A DNA stretch of 64,000 nucleotides from Cocos nucifera (Eukaryota; Streptophyta; Magnoliopsida; Arecales; Arecaceae). Within the stretch, counting starts at the first letter, position 1. Every line of letters begins with the position of its first letter. Where the stretch lies: contig QRFJ01004944.1 in assembly GCA_006176705.1 (NCBI GenBank), positions 1 to 64,000 of the forward strand, written 5' to 3'. Position numbers and translations under genes: made by a program. This document shows positions 24,702 to 36,807 of the stretch, piece by piece. The notes beneath the pieces were generated by a model that worked only from the letters and a program-made list of their open reading frames with translations, searched no databases and was not told where the DNA came from.

Positions 24702-26312
24702 TGTTAAAAAAAAAAAAAAAAATGCCGACACAATGCAGACGTCAGGATGACGTCAGCATTTTTCGTGGACGTCAGCATTTTTCATGGCGCACGATGGACC
24801 AACCGAAGGATATTTTAGGAATTTCACAGCAAGAGGCACGCTTTGATTGTTTGAAGAACGTGGCGGTCTACGCAACACCGGGCTTGCGCACGGTCCACGG
24901 AGGGCAATTTGAGAATTTTGGCTAATCCAACGGACGATTTTCACTGAAGCTTGATCGGACGGTCGAAATGAAGGCACTGATGGATGGCATCCGCAGCTCC
25001 CCATCGAGATCCAATGGCTGAGATTCATCCCGACGTTAAACAATAGAATAGAAGGCTTCTGTCAATGCGATCGAACGGCCCAGATTTGATCCAATGATTG
25101 GTCCAACGGCTGATATTAAATCCGACTTGATCTAGGTTATTTTAAGGGGTTTTTGAGTGGTTTTTGTACCATTTGATCAATATCTAACGGTCAGAATTAT
25201 TCAGATCTTAATTTGAGTTGTTTTAGGAGTCTTAAACCTAGTTTTTGATGAATTTTGGGGGGAAATCAAACTCTTTATCTATAAAAAAAGAGTTTATTGT
25301 CGTGAAAGAAAAGAGGAATCAGAGAGAGATGGAAAGAGAGAAATAGAGAGAGAGAAATAGAAAGAGAGAGGAGAGAGGTAGAAAGAGAAGAGTAATTTGT
25401 GAGGAAATTAAAAAGAAATTTTTGATTTATTCGACGATCAAGACATCGATCAAGGAGCCTCTTCTTCTTCGCCAAGTTCTCCATATCAAGAGCAGCAGAC
25501 AATCAATTTCAACAATCAAACAGTCTAATTTCTCTATGCTTTCTATTTTATTTGCTATTTTTTTTGAACTTATTATTATGAACTAAATTTTCTTTTACTA
25601 AGGCTAAGGTGTAGCCACTCTTTTGATGCAATATTCAGTATGATTTATTTTTAAATTTTATTCATGAGGAGTATATAAATCTGATCTTAATGCTTTTAGA
25701 TTACTAGCCATCTTCTAATTGATCTGATGAACATAGATGTTACGGACCAAGTACATCTATGTTAATGCTTCTTGATTATATACCTTGTATTATGAATCAA
25801 ATTAGAATTCATATGCATGCAGGAATTTTAGTGCGCTTTGGACGCAGCGTATTTTAATTAGAGGGTTTCACAAAATCTAATGCATTAATATTTATTTAAA
25901 TTACACCTGGACTAAAGGGTAATTAATAAATATTAATAGTTTTGCTATGTCTGGATCAAAGGGTAGTGAATAAATTAGGAGACTCCACCGTCACATGAAA
26001 TAAAATTAATCTAAAAATCTGAATATTGTATTGACTGAGTTGGTGAACTAATTGCCTTAGTAATCCATTGCTCTTGAGTTTAAAACCCTAATAATTTACA
26101 CTCTCTCTATTTAATTAAAAAATTTTAATTATTTTTTTTATTTTCTTTATTTTCTTTAATTTCTTATTCTCATAAATTGACCTTCTAAATAAAGCATAGG
26201 AAAGAGCTTTTTAGTACTTATTTTCCAATTCTCTAGGGACGATACACTACTCATTCACTTTATTACTTGATCGACTGGTGCACTTACCATAGCTATAAAT
26301 TAGCTCGCATCA
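24702..26312 (+). repeat. Gypsy (Athila-like) 5' LTR
   Basis: About 1.6 kb, starting TGTTAAAA (or just after the A-run at 24706-24722) and ending GCTCGCATCA. It has a tandem ACGTCAGCATTTTTC unit near 24750-24785, TATAAAAA at 25280-25287, and a GA-rich stretch at 25311-25395. Only one LTR of this element is present. Confidence 0.75.
25280..25287 (+). promoter_or_regulatory. Probable TATA box of the gypsy LTR
   Basis: TATAAAAA in an otherwise GA/AT-rich LTR, roughly 1 kb before the LTR end. Confidence 0.5.
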
Positions 26313-26318
26313 AGTTTT

Positions 26319-26336
26319 TGGCGCCGTTGCTGGGGA
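26319..26336 (+). promoter_or_regulatory. Primer-binding site of gypsy fragment (tRNA-Asp)
   Basis: TGGCGCCGTTGCTGGGGA matches the complement of plant tRNA-Asp 3' end with one change (T for C). This primer is characteristic of Athila-like gypsy elements. Confidence 0.85.
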
Positions 26337-26511
26337 TTATGTCTAAAATAATATTGAAATTTTGATCCTAGCTTTACTTTAGAAATTTATTTTTAATTTT
26401 TATTATTAAAAAAAAAAAATTTAGTGCATGACATGTACTGGACATAGTAACTTACTACCTTTAGATCCAGAAATTGAAAGAACCATTAGAAGACTATAAC
26501 AAGAGAGAAAC

Positions 26512-27097
26512 ATGGCAGCTGAAGATCCTAACGACATCAATCTAGGAGTGGATATGGCGACTGAAGGACAGCATGAAGCTATTCGACCAGTACATCATCC
26601 ATTAAATGATTACATCACACCATCTGTAGCCGATGCAGCTTCGAGCATCAGGAGACCGCCTGTACGAGCAAACAACTTCGAAATAAAATCGACGATGATC
26701 CAGATGATTCAATCAACTGTCCAATTCAGTGGACACGTGCATGATGATCCGAATGCCCATATTTTTAATTTTCTTGAACTTTGTGATACTTTTAAAATTA
26801 ATGGGGTGTCGGATGATGCTATTAGATTAAGGTTATTTTCTTTCTCTTTATGGGATAAAGCTAAAAATTGGCTTCATTCTCTTCCTACAGGTTCTATCAC
26901 AACTTGGGATGTTCTAGCCCAAAAATTCTTAGCCAAGTACTTTCCACCTTCCAAAACTGCTAAGATGCACAACGATATCACTTCTTTTATGCAGATGGAC
27001 ATGGAGACGCTATATGAGGCTTAAGAGCATTTCAAGGAACTGCTGAGGAGATATCCACATCATCAACTACCCGTATGGCTTCAGGTACAAACTTTCT
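26512..27097 (+). pseudogene. Gypsy gag, N-terminal part, truncated
   Basis: ATG 26512 opens a 170-codon frame ending at TAA 27022-27024. The product fits the Retrotrans_gag family of Athila/Tat-type gypsy elements: a variable N-terminus, then FSGHVHDDPNAHIFNFLELC, IRLRLFSFSL, DKAKNWLHSLP, AQKFLAKYFP and ITSFMQ motifs in the usual order. The stop replaces a residue within the usual LYEAWERFK region. The same frame continues recognisably after it (FKELLRR, PHHQLPVWLQVQTFY) to the junction at 27097, where the copia sequence takes over. Protease, RT and integrase of this element are absent. Confidence 0.88.
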
Positions 27098-29969
27098 ACC
27101 CTCTTCGATTACCATCTAGTTTAGACTTAGTTTTGAAAGACTATTATTATGTGCCTGCAGCTAGCAGAAATTTGATTTCTATTTCATGCTTAGCACAAGA
27201 AGGCTATGTGATTACCTTCTTTAAGGACCATTGTAACATTCTTTATGAAAGAAATAAAATTGCAAATGGTTTCCTTATTAATGGTCTTTATCAGCTACAT
27301 ATTGATGTACCTATTCTAACTATCGAGCAAAACATGAATGCCAAATGACCTAGGGATAGTCCAAATAACAGATATCTATGGCACCTGAGATTAGGTCATA
27401 TAGCAGAAGATAGGATCAACAAATTAAAGAAAAATATGCTATTGAGTCCATTGACTTCCGAGTCATATCCAACTTGTGAATCTTATCTTCAGGGCAAAAT
27501 GACCAAACTCCCTTTTGTTGGACATAGGGAGAGGGCCACAGATCTCCTTGCCCTAGTACATACTGATGTGTGCAATTCATTTGATGTGCCAACTAGAGGC
27601 AATTTTGTCTACTTCATTATCTTTATCGATGATCTGTCTAGATATGGGTATGTGTATCTTATGAGACACAAGTCTGAAGCTTTTGAAAAGTTTAAAGAAT
27701 TCAGACATGAAGTAGAAAAATAAATTGAAAAACCCATTAAGGTTCTTCGATCAGATCGAGGAGGTGAATACCTTAGCCAGAAATTCCTAGACTATCTAAA
27801 GAAAAATGGCATAGTCTCTCAATGGACTCCACCAGGAACACCTCAACTCAATGGGGTTTCAGAATGGAGAAATCGAACTCTATTGGATATGGTTCGATCC
27901 ATGATGAGCTTCACAGACCTCCCTGATTTTCTTTGGGGACACTCATTGTTAACTTCAATTTATCTACTGAATAGGGTTCCCTTTAAAACCATTCCTACCA
28001 CACCGTATGAGATATGGCATGGTAAGAAACCAAGTCTGAGTCATCTCAGAATTTGGGGTTGTCCGGCTCATGTCAAAAGACAACAAGCGGACAAGTTAGA
28101 GTTTAGGTCCTTCAGAGCTCGATTCATAGGATATCCTAAAGAGTCATTAGGAATACTCTTCTACATTCCAATAAAAAAAGAAGACCACAATAATGATTGT
28201 GACTCGACATGCCATCTTTCTTGAAAATAGTTTATTCAAGATATGCGGCTTGGAAGCAAATCAAGCTTGATGAGAAAGTCTCTTAAGTACAATGAGCTAA
28301 GGACCAATTGGAACCAAATCAGGTTGAGCCAATAAGAACACTACCTCCTCCACCTTGTAGATCAGAAAGAGTTTCTCGTCCCCCTGAGAGATATTTTAGT
28401 ATTATTTCAGAGGAAGTAGAGGAAGCTTCTCGTAGGCAATGGTGCTCCATGTGATGAATCCCAAAATCTACAACGAGGCGATATCAGATATCGACTTCGA
28501 GAAATGGCTAGAGGCAATGCAGTCAGAAATTGACTCGATGCACTCAAACCAAGTCTGAAATTTGGTAGATCCACCAGAAGGTATAGTTGGGTGTAAATGG
28601 ATCTTCAAGGGAAAGATTGGTGTAGATGAGAATGTAGATACATTCAAAGCTAGACAGTGCAAGGTTATAGTCAACATGAAGGCATTGACTATCAGGAATA
28701 CTTTTCTCTAGTGGCTATGCTAAAATCCCATCTGCACATTGCTTGTCTTGCAGCTATTCGATTATGAATATGGCAATGGATGTGAAAACGGTGTTCTTAA
28801 AGGGATATTTGAGGAAGATATCTATAAATAGAACACTGCTAGTTTTCACATCCAGTGTATACTGATGATAAGGTTTGCAAGCTGCAAAGTTTTCATATGG
28901 CCTTAAGCAAGCATCTGGACTGGAACACCATTTCAATGAATGTGATCAAAATTTTGGTTTCAGTCAAAAAATTAAGAGAATCGTTGTTTTCAAAAAAGGT
29001 CAGTGGCAGCGCTGTTGCTTCTGTATTGACATGGAATGACACCTCCTTATGAAATGATTTCCCTATGACAACAGTCAAATTATAGTTGTCCAAGGAATTT
29101 TCATGGAAAACCTAGGCGAACGCATCCTTTATCTAGAATTAAGTCTATAGGGATAGACCGAATTAGGATCTAGACTTTCAAGAAAAGTGTACACTAGAGA
29201 AAGACTAAGAGGTTTAGTAAATAGAAAACTCTAAGAGGGGATTAATACGCTTTCGACATGGTAACATCTTTCCAAGAAGAGTCCCCCAGCCACACCGAGA
29301 AAATAAATCGCAAGAATCCCTGTAGCTTCCTGCAAATAGGGAGTCAATGTATCCATGCTATGTAACACCTGAATATAGCCCAGACGTTAGTGTAACAAGT
29401 AGATACAATCAAAATCCAATGAAGAACGACTTTGGATGTAATCTTACGATATACTTAAGAATAGAATAATGAATAGATGTTGGTCTTTTGGTAATGGAAA
29501 CCCCAATCAGGGATACAAAACTCGATTTCATTCTGTATAATGATCGAAAGTCGCATCTGGGAGTCTGTTTGTGGTCAATATGGTAAGACCTGCCACTGGA
29601 AGAGAGTTCCAGAGCAATGTAATAGCAGATTCCAACCATGGAAGTAGAATATCCTGCATCAGAAGCTACGAAGTAAGCACTGGTAATAAGAACGTGCTGC
29701 AAAATAGAGTAAATGCCATCAGATGCCATCCTCTATTAACTGCGAATAATATGGAGCCATAGCCCTGCTAAGGACCAGGTCTCACCAAATCCAAGCACAT
29801 TGAATCGCGATACCACTGTCCGCGAATACCTCAAAAGAATGTATGTGAGGTCAAGAGAGTGAATTCCACATAGATAGGGCAAGACCCACTTATAAAGAGC
29901 TGTGACCAAGCAGAGAAATCAAAGTCCATCTAAGAAATGGACTTAGCTTTCAACCAATTGACTTTAGAT
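27098..29969 (+). pseudogene. Element B pol remnant (integrase, RT, RNase H)
   Basis: From 27098 the GAG-pre-integrase region is readable (YYVPAASRNL, then the HLRLGH zinc motif). The integrase core follows with the first aspartate in VHTDV (about 27564), the second in RSDRGGEY (about 27756) and the glutamate in GVSEWRNR (about 27864). It is interrupted by stops at 27346-27348 and 27721-27723. The TAG trinucleotide of the integrase/RT junction is at 28228-28230 but is out of frame because one A is missing before it. From 28231 to 29969 the RT and RNase H regions can be traced only by nucleotide similarity to F and G, with very many small deletions. Not functional. Confidence 0.85.
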
Positions 29970-29979
29970 AAGTGGGAGA
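29970..29979 (+). promoter_or_regulatory. Polypurine tract of element B
   Basis: AAGTGGGAGA just before TGTTAGATATAT. Confidence 0.9.
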
Positions 29980-29980
29980 T

Positions 29981-32167
29981 TGTTAGATATATATGCCTAG
30001 AAGCCAGAATTGGCTACACTTTAATACACTTCTAGGGGAAAATTGTAATTTTGACTATAATCAATAAATGGTTATTTTCTATCACATATGTTATTTAGTG
30101 TTTGTGATACATTTTTGGTTAATGGTAATGATAATTCAAATTTTCAGAGTTGAAAATTTAAGACATGAATAATCATTTTAACTATAAAATGCTCCCACCA
30201 TAGGATCATCAGAGGATGTGATACCGAAAGGTTGTGTACAATCGCTTCTCTTTAGTAGATGAGTCTTGAGTCTACGGTGTGGAGACACGAGTGAGAGTAC
30301 AGGTACTCGTTAGAGAACGAGGCACTAAGCCGTGACCACTCGAGTAGTCATTAGAGTCTTACCTTCTCGTCAATGACTGACTCGATGCTAATAAGTGTGT
30401 CTGGTTCTTTACCTGAGATGCATCGGCAGTTCACCTTGAGGGTGTTATAGTTTGACTACACCATTAACTCGTCTCCTAGCATATGGAACCCTGAGGTGTA
30501 TGTTGCTATAGCATGTTCATTTAGAAATGGATTGGCAAAAGAATGGAATCTATCTACCCCGGTGGTAGAGGAGCAGCCCAATGATAATCATAGAATCAAG
30601 TCAGAAGTCCATGGCCATGGCAGGTAAAATAATAGAAAAGAGTTTCTATTTAGTTTTCACATCGGACTCGAATCGGAATGGTTACATCATATGAATAGAA
30701 ACTAGGGTTTGACAGTTCACCTTAACCCTAATTCTGATGGGCTCAAGATAGAAGAACTTAATCACACAAGTAGCTCACAAAAGAGGTTCCATTCAGCTCT
30801 GATGGGTTGCACCAATATACTGCTAGGTGTCACTGGTGGATTTTGGGAGCAATTTAGAATGATTTAGATGGTCGATCATTCTAGCTTTAATCAAAAGAGT
30901 TCTGATCCATCGAAAGAGTTTTCGATGATGTCGATGATAGAGATCATACATATATCCATTACCATACAGAACTGAACTAATTGGGTCACACAAACAGGGT
31001 TTTGATCTGGTGATCATCAATTGAACTGATCCAGTCAATTGATCTGAATGAGATCAATTAGGTTCAAGGAAATATGCTAGCACTCGATTGAACCTAACGT
31101 TCTTCTTTTGCTATCAAAAATTAGTGTCCTGACTGAGCCAAAGGAGTTTGTGCTCAATCAAGGCCTTCATATGTTCTGACTGGAGGTTGTCCAAGTCAGA
31201 AAAAGTGTCTTATTTTGTATGACATTACCCTCCATTTTTGGTCACCGTCCATTTCTTATCTTTGACTTTGGTCAAAAGTCTACCTTGACTGGTCAATATT
31301 GACATTGATACTTTGACTTTTGCCCATTCACGCACTATTGGAGAGCTTGGGTGGGCGCCTGTCCCCCCTATCAGAACTGGCAAGGAAAGAGGGGCACAGC
31401 CACCCTGGCGTGTGCCCAAGTTGGAGGCCCAAGAGTCCCTGTTGGAAGGGACTCCATCTCCTTTTTGGATTCAATTAGAGTTCTCCTAAGAACAACTTTG
31501 ACTGTCTTAGGCACCCTTTAAGGGGAATCCAGGGACTCTATCCCACCAATCAGATTTAGATTCTGATTTCACAAGTTGTGATTGGTTGGAAAAGAGAAGT
31601 TGGATCACAGACAGTCTATAAATAAGACCCTCCCAACTCAGATTTGTGAGAAAAGTTTGAGAATCAACCCCACACCCCAAGGCTGCCTCTTCCCTCCTCT
31701 CCTCCATGCCAAACCCATCTTTCCCTCTCCTCTCCAGTCCAAAAGATTTTGGAGCTTGGTTGGTGCGATCCAGATCAAAGAAAGGCGATAAAAGCTAGAA
31801 GGCTGCACTGCTGTAAAGAGACTTGCTGATCTTCAAAAAGAGTTTTGAAAATCCTTCATAGATCGATCTCTAGATGAATGATAGAGAAGAAGAAGATCTC
31901 CAGATCCAGCTCGAGTGGATACTGGTAGAGCCAGGCACTTGCTGGCTTAGATCCAGAACCTTCCTGCATACAGGATCACAAGGTAATAGATTTACCCATA
32001 TCAGGTAAATTAAATTTAAATTAATTTATCTAATTTTTTTTATTAAAAAATAATAATAGATCTAAAATATCTCATATCTGATAGGATCAAAAAAAATATT
32101 TTGAAATATATCTCTGATCTGATCAGATCTGAACGAACCTGGTCCGAGAAATAAGGATTTTTCTACA
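29981..32167 (+). repeat. Element B 3' LTR (about 2.19 kb)
   Basis: Begins TGTTAGATATATATGCC and ends TTTTTCTACA, followed by the TACTG duplication. It aligns end to end with the 5' LTR but is about 100 bases shorter, nearly all by scattered one- or two-base losses rather than substitutions. Confidence 0.93.
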
Positions 32168-32172
32168 TACTG
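32168..32172. repeat. Target site duplication of element B, right copy (TACTG)
   Basis: Perfect copy of 19484-19488. Confidence 0.93.
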
Positions 32173-32688
32173 GAATATTAACCATATCCAATTGTATAAT
32201 GTAGTACTCGTCCATACTATTCTTAATGTAACTCCGATATGTTTTGAAATAACCTTATTAAATAGCAGATTACAAACTCTAAGATCTGGCTTCAAATCCA
32301 TAATGGATCTCTAAAGCTTGCACATTTGGAACTCATCAATTCGATGTATGAACCTCAGATTTATTAATAAACCCTCTTCAGTCAGTCTCCATGAGGAAAG
32401 CTATTTCCACATCCATCTGTCAAATTATCATATCTAGATCGATAGCATCATAAGCATTATTCGATGGATTTAAGCATTACAACAAGAAAACGCTCGTCAT
32501 AGTCAATACCATAGTTGATCACTATCCCTTGATAATCAGATGGACCTTATAGTCTCACCTTTCCATCTCGTCCCTACTTTTCCTTTGAGGACACACTTCA
32601 CCCAATGGGTAATGGTTCCTTTGTGGGTCAACCGATGCCATACATCATTGACCTTCATGGACCCTCCATTCAAATTTCATGATCTCAA
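32168..32688 (-). pseudogene. Element C RT (N-terminal) remnant
   Basis: Minus-strand continuation of the RT seen at 18469-19488. From 32688 leftward it matches the region just before and within RT of element E (compare 47442-47537: a KVNDVW-like segment). It then carries shifted remnants of the MDVKTAFL and KLQRSIYGLK motifs (about 32280-32420) and meets the B insertion just before YVDD. Stops and frameshifts are frequent. The right end is the LTR of E. Confidence 0.8.
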
Positions 32689-33648
32689 TAATGGGAATAT
32701 GTTCCAAAAGCAATTATTAGCCTTTGAATGTTGGACTAGACAGATTTAAATTCATACTATGAATTATAAGTTATAAAAATATTATTTATTATTTTTCATT
32801 AAAACTTGCTATTGTCTTCTAAGAACTCTTGCATTGTGATGAAGTGCCTTGGACTATCTAGAATTCGAAAAGGAGAATTTATTATTTAAATTCTTAAAAT
32901 TATTCATGCGAATCAAAAGAATATGTTGTTCTTAGGACGATAATATTTATCTAGTATAGATTCATTGTGCGCCATATAAGGTTGGTTGTCCTCGTAACCA
33001 AGGAGTATTGAGACACTGGTATGGCATGCAAGTGAGATGTTTGGGTACATCTGCACTGAATATGACCAACTCCATAGCTTTTCTACTGTTAAGATCTGCT
33101 CTGATGGAATATGGGTATAACTGTCCGTCCAACCTGAGATCACTATGGTGACTTTCAAGCAACTCACAATGCTTTGATGTCGGACTACCTGAATTTTTAA
33201 TTTGATGACAGATGATTTTTGGGCATAGTCAAGTTACTTAAAAGAATCCGGTGCATGTATCAAGATGGGATTGACAACTCCTGATTCAAGGAGTTGTGTT
33301 AAATATATTTGAAATTTTAGCAAAGCCTTGGTGAGGGTAGTCTTTGTGAGGGGTCATAGGACTAATTGCTTTGAGACATGATTTGGATGTATCTTCTTTG
33401 ATTGACAATCAAACCCTAAAGTCATCCTATGCACAGAGATCAAAGGGATGAATTATACGATAATCATATTTGCGTAGGTTCTGAATATTGCGATTGTAAG
33501 ATTTGACCTATCCGGACGTTGGGTATCATTACTAGATAGTCATTTTGATTAGTACAAAAATTAATTTCTTTGCTACCGACTTAGGCTCGGACCTACGGAG
33601 TCACATACATTAGAGGTTCCTACTTGATCTGATGGCTTGTGAAGAGTC
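32689..33648 (+). repeat. Element E 5' LTR, first part
   Basis: Starts at a decayed TGTTGGGAATATG and aligns with the solo LTR 12715-13650. It breaks at GAGTC where element I is inserted. Confidence 0.85.
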
Positions 33649-34285
33649 TGTTGGGAATACACGCTCTTTCCATATGGATTGGTATGGCCACTGGTGATCA
33701 GCCAAGCAACATGGAAGAACCTTTTAGAGATTACTACAGAAATATGATCAAACAATTCAAGAAATAAAGAAGAAGAGAAGAAGAGATTTTCGAGAGAAAA
33801 AAGCTTTTATTAAGTATATCTCAGCCCTTACTACAACCTTATCCTATTTCCAGTATATAAATATTATAAAGGGTCAAGCCCAAGCTCCTAGAAAAACTAT
33901 CCAAATCCAAACAACCTACGTACATAAAATAATAATCCACGAAAACTGAGCCGGCCCAGTTTTCCAGACTGAAGCCAGCTAAACGCTACGATTGGATCGG
34001 CTTAGTCCCCAAACTGAGTCGGATCTAGTTGTGTTACCATGCCTGCAATCTCAAAAATACTATCTCCTATCTGGTTTTCCTCTGAGACTAGCAAGCCTAG
34101 TCCTAGAACTAAAGCCGACCCTAGTTTCAACTTAGCTGGCTCAGTCTCACGGATGAGCCCAACATAGTTTTTGAATTTGGTTAAGGAAAGAGCATAAATT
34201 TCTCTTCCAGCTCACTTCCCATCTTTCCATGAACCTACTCTCCTCATATTTTTAAAGACTTGGGAGTGCCACTTCTGAGCTCACA
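33649..34285 (-). repeat. Element I 3' LTR (637 bp)
   Basis: Plus coordinates TGTTGGGAATACACG...GAGCTCACA. Pairs with 40899-41514. Confidence 0.93.
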
Positions 34286-34297
34286 TTCTCCATCCTT
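34286..34297 (-). promoter_or_regulatory. Polypurine tract of element I
   Basis: AAGGATGGAGAA on the minus strand, directly upstream of the 3' LTR start TGTGAGCTC; one T interrupts it. Confidence 0.65.
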
Positions 34298-34532
34298 GGT
34301 GCTTTCAAGTTCTTGTGACTCATCTCTTCTTTAAGAATAGATCCCATCCGTGCCCAACTCTCTGAAAGCTTATCTCTGGAGAGTACCTTTGAGAAGTGAT
34401 CAGTCTGATTATCCTTGGTATGGATCATTAAGTTCCTACTTCACCTTCCTCCACTAGCTCTCCTGATCTGTGGTAACTCATGTCCTGTAATGCTTTTTGG
34501 TGGCGCATAATGATAGACCTGAGTTCTGTTTA
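34298..34532 (-). pseudogene. Element I RNase H C-terminal tail
   Basis: Minus-strand sequence that continues the RNase H region at 36808 once the solo LTR is removed. It includes remnants of the tail normally reading HTKDNxAD (here HTKDNQTD). Stops are present. Confidence 0.7.
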
Positions 34533-36807
34533 TGAAGGGAAATTCCTGATTTCCCGAACCAATTCGTTCAATCTGATTCAGTCAAGAGATATATTTTCAA
34601 AAATTTTTTTTTTGATCCAGATCAGATCTAAGTGTTTTTGATTTGATTATTATTATTTTAGAAATTAAAATAAAATCTAAATAAATTAAATTAAATTTAA
34701 TTTATCTTGATGTAGGGTAATCCTATTACCCGTTGATGATCCTGTAAGCAGCGAAAGGTTCTGGATCTAGCCACACAAGTGCCTGGCCTCTACCGATATC
34801 CACTCAGACTGGATCTAGAGATCCTCTTCTTCTCTATCACATCTCCAAAAATTAGATCTGGATCTGAATCTGGAGGATCTTCAAAACACCTTTTGAAGAT
34901 CAGCAGTTGTCCTTTGCAGCAGGTGCAGCCTTCTAGCTTTCTGTCGCCTTTCTCTCATCTGGATTGCACCAACTAAGATCCCAAACTACTTTGGGCATGG
35001 AGAGGAGAGGGAGAAGGTAGACTTAGCATGGAGGAGGAGAGGAGAGGCAGCCTTGGGGCATGGGAATTTCAATTGCTCTTTGAGTTGGGCGTAGGGTCTT
35101 ATTTATAGACTAAGCATGATCCAACTCCTCTTCTTCCCAACCAATCACAACCCTTTGTGAAATCAGATCTAAATCTGATTGGTGGGAATAGAGTCCCTTG
35201 GATTCCTCCTTAGATGGTGCCTAAGATCCAGTCAAACTTGGTTCTTAGGAGAAGTCTAATCGGAATCCAAAAGGGAGATGGAGTCCCTATCCAACAGGGA
35301 CTCCTGGGCGCCTCCAGCTTGGGCACACGCCAAGGGTGGCATGCGCCCTCCTCCTTGCCAGGTTCTGGTAGGGGGACAGGCCCCCACCAGCTCTCCAATA
35401 GGTGCGTGACACGTGGACAGAAAGTCAAAGTATCAATGGTCAACATTTGACCAGTCAAAGGTCAACTTTTGACCAAAGTCAAAGGACGAGAAATGGCAGG
35501 TGACCAAAAATGGTAGGTATTGTCTTACAAAATAAGACAACCCTTTTCTGATCTGGACAGGCTCCAGTCAGACCAAGTGAAGGCCTCTGATTGAGCACAA
35601 ACTCCTTTGGCTCAGTCAGGACAACTATTTATGATAGTAAAAGAAGAACGTTAGGTTCAATCGAGTGCTAGCACGATTTTCTTGAACCTAATTGAATCTC
35701 ATTCAGATCAATTGAACTGGATCAGTTCAATTGATGATCACCAGATTCAAACCCTTGTTTGTGTGACCCAGTTAGGTTCAGTTCTGTATGGTAATGGGAT
35801 ATGTCATGATCTCTATCATCGACATCATCGAAACTCCTTTCGATGGATCAGAACTCTTCTGATTCGAACAGCTAGAATGATCGATCATCTAAATCATTCT
35901 AATTGCTCCCAAAATCCACCAGTGACACCTAGCAGTATATGGTGGCAACCCATCAGAGCTGAATGCGAACCTCTTGGTGCAGCTACCTATGTGATTAAGT
36001 TCTTCTATCTTGAGCCCCGATCAGATTAGGGTTAAGGTGAACTCGTCAAACCCTAGTCTCTGTCATATGATGTAATCATTCGATTCAAGTCCGATGTGAA
36101 AACCTAAATAGAAACTCTTTCTATTATTTCACTCTGCCATGGCCATGGGCTTCTGGACTTGATTCTCATGATCATCATAGGGCTGCTCCTCTACCACCGA
36201 GGTAGATAGATTCCATCTTGATGCAATCCAGTTCCTACAATGAACATGCTATAGCCAACATACACCTCAGGGTTCCATATGGCTAGGAGACCGAGTAATG
36301 GTGTAGTCAAACTATAACACCCTCAAGGTGAACTGCCGATGCACCTCAGGTCAAAGAACCAGACACACTACTGCAGCATCGAGTCAGTCATTGACGAGAA
36401 GGTAGACTTCCTAATGACTACTCGAGGTGGTCACGCTCAGTGCCCTCAGTTCTCTAACGAGTACCTGTACTCTCGCTCCGGTGTCTCCACACCGTAGACT
36501 CAAGACTCATCTACTAAAGAGAAGCGATTGTACACCAACCTTCTGGATCAATCACCATCCTCGTGATGATCCTATGGTTGGGAGCATTTTATGAGTTAAT
36601 AATGATTATTCATATCTTAAATTTTCAACTCTTGAAAATATGAATTATCATTACCATTAACTCAAAGGATGTATCACAGACACTAAATACACATATGTGA
36701 TAGAAAATAACCCATTTTATTGATTATAGTCAAAATTACAATTTTGCTCCTAGAAGTGTATAACAAGTGTGAGCTAATTCTGGCTTCTAGGGCACATATA
36801 TCTAACA
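34533..36807 (-). repeat. Solo LTR of the A/B/F/G Angela family inside element I
   Basis: 2.275 kb. It starts TGAAGGGAAATTCC and ends ATATCTAACA in plus coordinates, with coding sequence of element I on both sides and no internal region. It is nearly identical to the B 5' LTR and the G 3' LTR. TATA at 35100-35107 and the W-box cluster near 35425-35490 are kept. The flanks are CTGTT (two bases before the LTR) and CTGTG, an imperfect duplication. Confidence 0.92.

Larger units (their letters stand above)
24702..27097 (+). mobile_element. Ty3/gypsy (Athila-like) 5' fragment inside element B
   Basis: Contains an LTR (24702-26312), a tRNA-Asp primer site and the N-terminal part of gag, then ends abruptly at 27097 with no pol or 3' LTR. 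Copia pol of B resumes at once. A copia stretch of about 19 bp (TACCCTCTTCGAT...CCAT) is present on both sides, at 24683-24702 and 27097-27116. The 5' border in the A-run region is uncertain by some 20 bases. Confidence 0.85.
19489..32167 (+). mobile_element. Element B: Angela-type copia with both LTRs, carrying a gypsy insertion
   Basis: 12.7 kb in total. It has 5' LTR, tRNA-iMet primer site, 1.86-kb leader, gag-protease, a foreign gypsy segment of about 2.4 kb (24702-27097), the rest of pol, polypurine tract and 3' LTR, with perfect TACTG duplications. It sits inside the RT gene of element C, in the opposite orientation. The left half up to 24700 is near-identical to G; the pol part from 27098 is more decayed; the 3' LTR differs from the 5' LTR mostly by single-base losses. 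Confidence 0.95.
15981..32688 (-). mobile_element. Element C: Angela-like copia, 3' half, interrupted by B and truncated by E
   Basis: Visible parts are the 3' LTR (15981-18468), polypurine tract, RNase H and C-terminal RT (18469-19488), and after element B the N-terminal RT region (32168-32688). When B and one copy of its 5-bp duplication are ignored, the RT frame is continuous across the junction into the YVDD motif, which proves the two pieces are one gene. The element stops at 32688 where the LTR of E begins; its integrase, gag and 5' LTR are not in the window. The same family includes E and the solo LTR at 12715. Confidence 0.88.

Noticed and set aside
24703..24722. Poly-A run suggesting a LINE or processed-pseudogene end
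   Set aside because: What follows is a gypsy LTR with a tRNA-Asp primer site and gag, and there is no coding sequence ending at the A-run; it is better read as part of, or next to, the LTR start.
25311..25395. GA-rich stretch as a separate microsatellite locus
   Set aside because: It is a purine-rich part of the gypsy LTR, not a pure repeat.
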